Shown here: positions 1-5,235 of the stretch, piece by piece
How the letters are laid out: each line of letters opens with the position of its first letter
Numbering within the stretch: position 1 is the stretch's first letter
Assembly: GCA_903870235.1 (NCBI GenBank)
Contig: CAIQCA010000015.1
Span: forward strand, 1 to 5,235
Source: an uncultured bacterium
GTDB lineage: Bacteria > Patescibacteriota > Minisyncoccia > Phycocordibacterales > PALSA-1337
DNA: 5,235 nt
Reading direction: 5' to 3'
The notes under the pieces: model-generated
The model's input: only the letters and a program-made list of their open reading frames with translations
Databases searched by the model: none
Told to the model about the DNA's origin: nothing
Position numbers and translations under genes: made by a program

Positions 1-1
1 A

Positions 2-2707
2 TGGACGCAATGGATCTTTTTGCAGATGTTCAAAAAGGGTTTAGCCTATGAATCTTTCGAACCTATAAACTGGTGTCCTTCTTGCAAGACTGGTTTGGCC
101 AATGAAGACGTGGAAGATGGTCGTTGTGAGCGCTGTGGAACTCTTGTAGAAAAAAAGCCGATGCGCCAATGGGTTTTGAAGATCACTGATTATGCAGAAA
201 GGTTGCTTGCTGATTTGGAGACGAAAAAAGATGGTTCAGATAAGCCATTACTCGATTGGCCGGCTTCGATCGTTAAGTCACAAAAAGATTGGATAGGTAA
301 AAGTGAGGGTGTGCTTTTCACGGCTCCTGTTAAAGACACAGATATCAAGATTCAGACATTCTCAGCACACTTCGAAGCTTTTCGAGCTGATACCTTTGTT
401 GCTATTGCTCCAGATCATTCTTTATTGAAGACTTTGGTGAATGGTACACCAGATGAGAAAAAGGTATTAGCTTTTGCTGAGGCTTTGATCGCCAAGCGAA
501 ATGCTGACGGTTTTAATGTTCAAAAAGAGTCTGAGGGTATATTTACTGGTCGATATATAGTCGATCCTGTAGGTAATGGCGATCTACCTATCTGGGTGGC
601 CAGCTTTGCTTTGGCGGATTATGGCACCGGCATTGTTAAATGTTCGGCACACGATGAGCGAGATTTTGCTTTTGCCAAGAAATATAACATCCGTCTGAAA
701 CCAGTACTTTTTCCAACAGACGCCAGTCAGGCCGAAAAAGTTCGCCGGCTCGAAATTTGCTACACCGATATGAAAAACGGTGTTCTTACAGAACCAAAAG
801 AATTCGCCGGCAAAAAAGGTGGTGAATCCAGGACTTCAATCGTCAATTATTTAGAAAGTAATAATTTGGCCAAAAGAAAGACTACTTATAAACTCCATGA
901 TTGGGTTTTTTCTCGTCAGCGTTATTGGGGTGAACCTATACCGGTAATACATTGTGAAAGACACGGCGTAGTTGCTGTTAGAGAAAAAGATCTTCCAGTC
1001 AAGCTTCCAAAAGTAAAATCCTACGAACCAACTGGTACGGGCGAGTCACCCTTGGCAGCTATTTCTAAATGGGTTAATACGAAGTGTCCGACATGTCTGG
1101 AAGAGAAAAAGGCGCCTAAATATTTTATTTTTGATTTTGATGGCGTGCTTGGGGATACTTGGGACTCAGCTTTGAATGCCAGAGTTATCATGGGTGATTG
1201 TAAAAACCAAGATGAAGCCATGGAAGCCTTCCTGGGTTATTTCAATAATCCAAGTCCTCACACGAAGGATACCCAAAAAACCAAAGAACAATTGGCCGAA
1301 GATAAAATATGGGTTGAAAAATTTGGTAACCATATTCTCAATCATAAACCAGGACTTTTCACTGAATTTATAAAAGAGGTTAAAAAATACAAAAATGCGC
1401 GTTATGCCATAGTTTCTTCAGGTTCGAAGATTTATGTTGAGCCTACGGTGAAGAAGTCTGGCATGAAATTTAGCCATATTTTGACTTTCGAAGACCATCA
1501 TTCAAAGGAAGAAAAGATCAAGACTATTTGCAATGACTGGGGAGTAAGTGAAAAAGAGGTCTATTATTTCACTGATACCAATTCAGATGTCTATGAGCTT
1601 GCAGATTATATAGACAAATCGAAATTAGTTGGCTGTGCCTGGGGTTACAGTGGTCTCAAAATGCTCAAAGGGGTTTTGCCTGACAAACAAATACTAAAAA
1701 ACTTCAAGGATGTTCATAGATTTTTTAATTTTGATTGTTCTGCCAAACGCGAGACTAACACTATGCCTCAATGGGCTGGTTCGTCCTGGTATTATCTTCG
1801 TTATATGGATCCAAAAAACGACAAGGCTTTGGTAGATCCTAAAAAAGAGAAATATTGGGCTCCAGTAGATTTCTATGTCGGAGGTGCAGAACACGCCACT
1901 CGTCACCTTATCTATGCACGTTTTTGGCACAAGTTTCTGTATGATTTGGGAGTAGTCTCAACTATAGAACCGTTTGCGAAACTTCAACACGTTGGTTTGA
2001 TCATGGGTGAAGATGGTCGTAAGATGTCCAAGCGTTTCGGTAACGTTGTGAACCCAGATGATATGGTCAAGACTTATGGCGCGGATACTATGCGTGTATA
2101 TGAAATGTTTATGGGACCTTTTGATCAACAAATCTCCTGGAGCACAAATAGTATGGTCGGTGCGCGTAGATTTATTGAGAAGGTCTGGAAACTGAGCGAG
2201 AAGATCAGTGAGACAAAAGTTGTTGGCGTGCAAAATGATTCACAAAATACGACCACACTCAAAACTCTACACAAAACAATCAAGAAAGTTTCTGACGACA
2301 TAGATTGTCTCCATTTCAACACAGCTATAAGTTCTCTGATGATCGCCGTAAATGAGTTAGAAAAAACAGGAATGAATAGGGAACAGTTTGAAATATTACT
2401 CAAACTTTTGGCGCCATTTGCACCACACATGACGGAGGAACTTTGGGGTACTCTTGGTAACAAAAAATCTATTCACACGTCATCATGGCCAGAATATAAG
2501 CCAGAATTGGTTATTGATTTGAGTGTCAATATTGTGGTTCAGGTCAATGGAAAGGTGCGTGGAAGCTTCGAAATAGCCTTGGATTCGGCTGAGGAAACGT
2601 TGAAAACAAAGGCTATTACGCTTCCTGAAGTCAAAAAATGGATAGATGGTAAAGAAATTAGGAAAGTTATCGTGATCAAGGGAAAGTTGGTTAGCATTGT
2701 CATATAA
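2..2707 (+). CDS. leuS: Leucyl-tRNA synthetase (5' partial) with an internal HAD domain
   Basis: This class Ia synthetase ligates leucine to tRNA-Leu in the cytoplasm. The reading frame is open from base 2, where it encodes WTQWIFLQ, a conserved LeuRS segment, so the true start and the HIGH motif lie upstream. In order one sees a first zinc site (CPSC at 74-85, CERC at 125-136), the CP1 editing domain (about 290-720, with GTG at 623-631 and the AHDERD aspartate at 653), the catalytic-core motif SRQRYWGEPIPVIHC (ending 955), a second knuckle (C-x2-H at 953-964, CPTC at 1085-1096), a foreign HAD domain (about 1118-1735), then RETNTMPQWAGSSWYYLRY, KMSKR (2021-2035), the helical anticodon-binding domain and the C-terminal VQVNGKVRG domain. 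No leucine-specific insertion precedes KMSKR, as in the Bacillus type. Without the HAD insert, and adding the missing N-terminus, the length would be normal (about 800 aa, estimated). The editing threonine-rich motif is replaced (362-379). Identity is very secure. Confidence 0.97.
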   Translation, partial: WTQWIFLQMFKKGLAYESFEPINWCPSCKTGLANEDVEDGRCERCGTLVEKKPMRQWVLKITDYAERLLADLETKKDGSDKPLLDWPASIVKSQKDWIGKSEGVLFTAPVKDTDIKIQTFSAHFEAFRADTFVAIAPDHSLLKTLVNGTPDEKKVLAFAEALIAKRNADGFNVQKESEGIFTGRYIVDPVGNGDLPIWVASFALADYGTGIVKCSAHDERDFAFAKKYNIRLKPVLFPTDASQAEKVRRLEICYTDMKNGVLTEPKEFAGKKGGESRTSIVNYLESNNLAKRKTTYKLHDWVFSRQRYWGEPIPVIHCERHGVVAVREKDLPVKLPKVKSYEPTGTGESPLAAISKWVNTKCPTCLEEKKAPKYFIFDFDGVLGDTWDSALNARVIMGDCKNQDEAMEAFLGYFNNPSPHTKDTQKTKEQLAEDKIWVEKFGNHILNHKPGLFTEFIKEVKKYKNARYAIVSSGSKIYVEPTVKKSGMKFSHILTFEDHHSKEEKIKTICNDWGVSEKEVYYFTDTNSDVYELADYIDKSKLVGCAWGYSGLKMLKGVLPDKQILKNFKDVHRFFNFDCSAKRETNTMPQWAGSSWYYLRYMDPKNDKALVDPKKEKYWAPVDFYVGGAEHATRHLIYARFWHKFLYDLGVVSTIEPFAKLQHVGLIMGEDGRKMSKRFGNVVNPDDMVKTYGADTMRVYEMFMGPFDQQISWSTNSMVGARRFIEKVWKLSEKISETKVVGVQNDSQNTTTLKTLHKTIKKVSDDIDCLHFNTAISSLMIAVNELEKTGMNREQFEILLKLLAPFAPHMTEELWGTLGNKKSIHTSSWPEYKPELVIDLSVNIVVQVNGKVRGSFEIALDSAEETLKTKAITLPEVKKWIDGKEIRKVIVIKGKLVSIVI
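1118..1735 (+). other. HAD-superfamily phosphatase-like domain inserted in LeuRS
   Basis: About 205 residues interrupt LeuRS exactly between the CPTC half-knuckle and the RETNTM core motif; related LeuRS proteins have only about 5-10 residues there. The segment carries all four HAD motifs in order: motif I DFDGVLGDT (from 1133, with nucleophile and acid/base Asp three and more bases apart in DxD form), motif II IVSSG (Ser at 1415-1420), a motif III lysine in SKEEK (1505-1516) and motif IV TDTNSD (Asp at 1574 and 1586). Some 85 residues between motifs I and II would form a helical C1-type cap. The tail (GCAWGY...LPDKQILKNFKDV) looks like a natural HAD C-terminus, so the whole domain is present. 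HAD enzymes of this type usually hydrolyse small phosphoesters; the substrate here cannot be read from the sequence. The frame is uninterrupted, with no stop or frameshift at either junction, so it is a true insertion rather than a neighbouring gene. Confidence 0.93.
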
Positions 2708-2725
2708 TCCGATGTGGGTTATAAT
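2697..2725 (+). promoter_or_regulatory. Sigma70-type promoter for the region-4/HARE-HTH gene
   Basis: TTGTCA (2697-2702, five of six matches to the -35 consensus) is followed after a 17-bp spacer by a perfect TATAAT (2720-2725). The -35 lies in the last codons of leuS. Transcription would begin near 2732, giving a leader of about 68 nt. A weaker second pair, TTGACT (2729-2734) and TAAAAC (2752-2757) with 17 bp between, overlaps downstream and could be a tandem start. Prediction from sequence only. Confidence 0.68.
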
Positions 2726-2799
2726 GGCTTGACTTTACATAGTATAGGTGATAAAACATACTCTATATAAGGCAACAGACTTATTATTAAATCAATAAC

Positions 2800-3846
2800 A
2801 TGGCATCCACCCAATCAGCAATTTCGTTCAAACCCAAGCAAGTTGTCAAAAGGCTTTTATCGTCTTTACCAGATCGCGCGCATGAAGTTCTCGTCTTCCG
2901 TTATGGATTAGGCAAGGACACCAAGCGCATGACCTTGGATTCTATTGGTAAGAAATATGGAATCACTCGCGAGCGTGTTCGTCAGATAGAAAACTATGGT
3001 ATAGCCAATGTTCGTAAATCAGAGGAATACAAACAAGAAAAAGCTGTTTTTGCCGAGATCGAGGAACTCCTACATTCTTTGGGTGGAATCGTAGTTGAGG
3101 ATGATTTCTTGGGCCATGTTTCCAAAGATAAGTCTTTGCAGAACCACATACACTTTATGTTGGTAGTTGGCGAACCATTTAAGAAACAAAAAGAAGATGA
3201 TGATTTCCGTCACCGTTGGCATGTCAATGAAGATGTTGCCAAGAAGGTTGAAGCCGCTCTCAGGAACCTCTATTCGAACCTGAAGACCAATGATCTTCTT
3301 CCTGAATCAGAAATGATCAATAAATTCTTGAGTCATCTTGGAGAAGTTTCAGAACGCTACAAGAATCAAGAGGTTGTTCGTCGTTGGTTGGCACTTTCGA
3401 AGAATATTGGCAAGAACACTTTGGGTGACTGGGGTATGACCAATTCACCAAATATCAGTACCAAGGGTATGCGTGATTACGCTTTCCTTGTTATCCGTAA
3501 GCATGGATCTCCTATACACTTCCGTGACGTTGCCAAACAGATCGAGAAAATGTTCAACAAGAAGGCCCACGTTGCTACCACTCACAATGAACTCATAAAA
3601 GACAAGCGTTTCGTGCTTGTTGGTCGTGGTCTCTATGCTCTAGCAGAATGGGGTTATACACCAGGTATCGTCCGTGATGTTATCACCGAAGTTCTCGTTA
3701 AGAATGGACCTATGACAAAGGATCAGGTTATCGAAAAGGTTATGAAGGAGAGATATGTTAAGCCAAATACCATTCTCGTCAATCTCCAAAATCCAAAATA
3801 CTTCGTCCACAACAAAGAAGGTAAGTATTCACCAGCTATAGCCTAG
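2800..3846 (+). CDS. Sigma70 region 4-like protein with HARE-HTH domain
   Basis: Probable transcription regulator or RNA polymerase accessory protein, 348 aa, cytoplasmic. Residues about 13-75 match sigma70 region 4 (LPDRAHEVLVFRYGLG, then the helix-turn-helix LDSIGKKYGITRERVRQIE at 46-64), the part of a sigma factor that reads the -35 box. There is no region 2 or 3, so it should not melt promoters on its own. Residues about 82-215 are a mixed helical stretch that may hold further winged-helix units. Residues about 221-285 (GMRDYAFLVIRKHGSPIHFRDVA ... FVLVGRGLYALAEWGY, quoted in parts) are a HARE-HTH, the fold found in RNA polymerase delta subunit and restriction or chromatin proteins. Residues 288-345 look like one more winged helix. 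ATG at 2800 is chosen because the sigma homology starts soon after and no earlier in-frame start fits; there is no Shine-Dalgarno. Arg is mostly CGT and Lys mostly AAG, unlike the flanking genes, which suggests high expression. The precise role is unknown. Confidence 0.88.
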   Translation: MASTQSAISFKPKQVVKRLLSSLPDRAHEVLVFRYGLGKDTKRMTLDSIGKKYGITRERVRQIENYGIANVRKSEEYKQEKAVFAEIEELLHSLGGIVVEDDFLGHVSKDKSLQNHIHFMLVVGEPFKKQKEDDDFRHRWHVNEDVAKKVEAALRNLYSNLKTNDLLPESEMINKFLSHLGEVSERYKNQEVVRRWLALSKNIGKNTLGDWGMTNSPNISTKGMRDYAFLVIRKHGSPIHFRDVAKQIEKMFNKKAHVATTHNELIKDKRFVLVGRGLYALAEWGYTPGIVRDVITEVLVKNGPMTKDQVIEKVMKERYVKPNTILVNLQNPKYFVHNKEGKYSPAIA

Positions 3847-3854
3847 TTATAGCT
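3834..3854 (+). terminator. Hairpin across the stop codon, possible weak terminator
   Basis: AGCTATA (3834-3840) pairs with TATAGCT (3848-3854), extended by a G-U pair, around a CCTAG loop that holds the TAG stop. The stem is AU-rich and is followed by TAATAAAC rather than a U-run, so it is a poor intrinsic terminator. It may instead protect the 3' end or be chance. Confidence 0.3.
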
Positions 3855-3881
3855 TAATAAACAAATATAATATGGTACAAT
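3854..3881 (+). promoter_or_regulatory. Extended -10 promoter for the membrane-protein gene
   Basis: TGGTACAAT (3873-3881) is an extended -10 (TGn plus TACAAT), with a weak -35 TTAATA (3854-3859, 16-bp spacer). Transcription would start near 3888, the A of the next ATG, giving a leaderless message. An alternative perfect TATAAT at 3866-3871 lacks a good -35 and would leave about a 10-nt leader. Confidence 0.55.
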
Positions 3882-3887
3882 GTTTGC

Positions 3888-5171
3888 ATGACATTGGATC
3901 AGATTTTTGCTAGTGCAGTAGCAACATTCAAAAGCGTGATGACACCGATGGTGGTCAACTATGTAGTGACTTTTTCACCTATTTTTTTGGCGATCATTTT
4001 GGCAAGAATATTTTGGGACTTATGGATGCGCTATGTTCGAGCTAGATTCTTTTTTTCACAAAAATATGCCGTAATTGAGGTACGTTTGCCGAAAGACTTG
4101 TATAAGTCTCCTTTGGCAATGGAGCTTTTCTTAAACATTTTTCACAATCCCGTTGATGGAAACTGGTATAAGCAAATTTGGCTTGGAGAAACCAGGCCGT
4201 GGGCATCTCTGGAACTAGTGTCTATCGAAGGACAGGTTAAGTTTTTTATATGGCTTAGAGAATCAGTAAAAAATAATGTGCAAACAGCTCTCTACGCAAA
4301 TTTCCCAGGTATCGAAGTTTTTGAAAAAGATGATTATGCTAGGTCAGTAGTTTTCGATAAAGATCAGATGAAAGTTTGGGCGACTGACTTTGTATTTACA
4401 AAACCCAATCCATATCCCATCAAGACTTACGTTGACTATGGTCTGGATAAAGATCCAAAAGAAGAATTCAAGGTCGACCCTATTGTTCCTCTTCTTGAGT
4501 ATCTTGGAAGCGTTGGACCAAATCAACAAGTTTGGATACAGTATATTATTCGATGTCACAAAAAAGATCAGCGTAAACCTGGTCACTGGTGGAAAAAGAC
4601 TGATCTATGGAAAGATGAATCTGAGGCCGAGGTTAACAAAATATTGATGCGTGACAAAGACTCGAAAGTTTCTGGAGAGCAGATTTTCAATAAAGAAGGG
4701 GAACCAACCGGATTTACTAAATCTCCTACAATTTCCAAAGGCGAACAAGCGATAGTAGAAGCACTGGAAAGGAGTGTCACTAAACAGGCTTTTGATGCAG
4801 GAATTCGCGCTGTCTATGTGGCGAAAAAAGATTTCTTCAACCCAGGGAATATTGGAGGAATTATTGGCAATTTCAAACACTTTAGCTCTGAGCACTTAAA
4901 TGGTTTCAAACCAGGTGGTCCTTGGATGGGTAATTTGGAATACCCATGGCAAGATTACAAAGATATTCGAAGAAATAGGTTGTCTAAATGGGCTTTGATG
5001 GCATATAAGAGACGATCATATTTCTTCCCACCATTCCAAGGAAAGCCGATGGTTCTCAATGCTGAGGAATTGGCTACTTTGTTCCACTTTCCTGGTGCTG
5101 TGGCTAGTACGCCGACATTGGAACGTGTTCCTTCGAAGAAGTCAGAAGCTCCTGCCAATCTTCCAGTATAA
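3888..5171 (+). CDS. Membrane-anchored protein, probable type IV secretion-like ATPase partner
   Basis: A 427-aa protein with one strong hydrophobic segment at residues about 22-43 (NYVVTFSPIFLAIILARIFW), followed by a basic stretch (RYVRARFFF) that by the positive-inside rule puts the remaining 375 or so residues in the cytoplasm. There is no signal-peptidase site. The soluble part begins AVIEVRLPKD, has a lysine- and aspartate-rich linker at about 222-285, and ends with ELATLFHFPG, a TP turn and a proline-rich tail finishing PANLPV. From memory, this ending resembles the N-terminal domains of conjugation or type IV secretion-type ATPases in Parcubacteria, where this domain is a separate gene before the ATPase. 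It has no Walker A motif, so it is not the ATPase. ATG at 3888 precedes the membrane segment and lies just after a -10 element; no Shine-Dalgarno is present. The ORF is certain; the function is inference. Confidence 0.85.
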   Translation: MTLDQIFASAVATFKSVMTPMVVNYVVTFSPIFLAIILARIFWDLWMRYVRARFFFSQKYAVIEVRLPKDLYKSPLAMELFLNIFHNPVDGNWYKQIWLGETRPWASLELVSIEGQVKFFIWLRESVKNNVQTALYANFPGIEVFEKDDYARSVVFDKDQMKVWATDFVFTKPNPYPIKTYVDYGLDKDPKEEFKVDPIVPLLEYLGSVGPNQQVWIQYIIRCHKKDQRKPGHWWKKTDLWKDESEAEVNKILMRDKDSKVSGEQIFNKEGEPTGFTKSPTISKGEQAIVEALERSVTKQAFDAGIRAVYVAKKDFFNPGNIGGIIGNFKHFSSEHLNGFKPGGPWMGNLEYPWQDYKDIRRNRLSKWALMAYKRRSYFFPPFQGKPMVLNAEELATLFHFPGAVASTPTLERVPSKKSEAPANLPV

Positions 5172-5176
5172 CCATT

Positions 5177-5235
5177 ATGGATGAAAAGAAGACGCCTGGA
5201 AAAATCAAATTGTTATTGAGGAAGCCGGTAGTTTC
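5177..5235 (+). CDS. Start of a following gene (3' truncated)
   Basis: An ATG five bases after the previous TAA opens a frame that stays open to the window edge and encodes 19 residues, MDEKKTPGKIKLLLRKPVV. It is lysine-rich and has no recognisable motif. The tight spacing suggests co-transcription with the membrane-protein gene. A type IV secretion-like ATPase would be the expected neighbour, but the visible residues neither support nor exclude that. No Shine-Dalgarno precedes the ATG. Confidence 0.55.
   Translation, partial: MDEKKTPGKIKLLLRKPVV

Noticed and set aside
20..28. TTG at base 20 as the start of the synthetase
   Set aside because: The frame is open upstream to base 2 and encodes WTQWIF, conserved LeuRS residues; the TTG is the leucine of IFLQ. 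The gene simply begins before the window.
1176..1373. Small + strand open frame within the HAD segment
   Set aside because: It lies wholly inside leuS in another frame and its translation has no recognisable motif.
1118..1735. HAD as a separate overlapping or frameshifted gene
   Set aside because: The frame is continuous through both junctions and LeuRS motifs resume directly after it, so it is one polypeptide.
1097..1738. An intein in leuS
   Set aside because: A Cys precedes and a Cys follows the insert, but there is no intein N-terminal block and no His-Asn before the downstream Cys (it reads NFD-C). HAD motifs explain the segment fully.
1958..2463. Minus-strand open frames opposite the 3' half of leuS
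   Set aside because: They are shadows of strongly conserved LeuRS coding sequence, with no motif or promoter support.
2708..2799. Intrinsic terminator or riboswitch/T-box after or ahead of a gene
   Set aside because: No GC-rich stem with a U-run and no conserved leader motif could be found in this 92-bp AT-rich spacer; only promoter elements are supported.
4344..4895. Minus-strand and alternate-frame open frames within the membrane-protein gene
   Set aside because: Low-complexity translations opposite or overlapping a clear 427-aa gene.
2..5171. Recoded TGA (code 25, as in Gracilibacteria)
   Set aside because: The genes end in TAA or TAG and read through with no in-frame TGA, so the standard code fits.

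Overview
The window reads as a piece of chromosome from a Candidate Phyla Radiation (Patescibacteria, probably Parcubacteria-like) bacterium. The organism call is an inference. It rests on protein style: a leucyl-tRNA synthetase with an atypical editing domain, a sigma-region-4/HARE-HTH regulator and a one-pass membrane protein of the kind I associate with Parcubacteria. AT-richness, the standard genetic code (TAA/TAG stops, no in-frame TGA) and tightly packed same-strand genes fit this. All genes are on the + strand. No tRNA, rRNA, CRISPR array, insertion sequence or large repeat is visible, and no gap between genes exceeds 100 bases.

Layout. (1) Bases 2-2707: leuS, 5'-truncated by the window edge, so the HIGH-motif end lies upstream. 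A complete HAD-superfamily phosphatase-like domain of about 205 residues sits inside it, immediately after the last Cys pair of the catalytic-core zinc knuckle. The threonine-rich motif of the CP1 editing site is also replaced. (2) Bases 2708-2799: a spacer with a good sigma70-type promoter whose -35 lies in the last codons of leuS. (3) Bases 2800-3846: a 348-aa DNA-binding protein with a sigma70 region 4 helix-turn-helix but no region 2, followed by winged-helix modules including a HARE-HTH. (4) Bases 3847-3887: a 41-bp spacer with a hairpin over the preceding stop and an extended -10 element so close to the next ATG that the transcript may be leaderless. (5) Bases 3888-5171: a 427-aa protein with one N-terminal membrane segment and a large presumably cytoplasmic domain, resembling proteins next to type IV secretion/conjugation-like ATPases. 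(6) From base 5177: the first codons of another gene, 5 bp downstream, cut off by the window.

How they work together. leuS charges tRNA-Leu, the second gene looks like a transcription regulator, and the last two look like the start of a membrane-associated operon. The promoters between genes suggest at least three transcription units rather than one operon. The most notable item is the HAD enzyme domain embedded in LeuRS.
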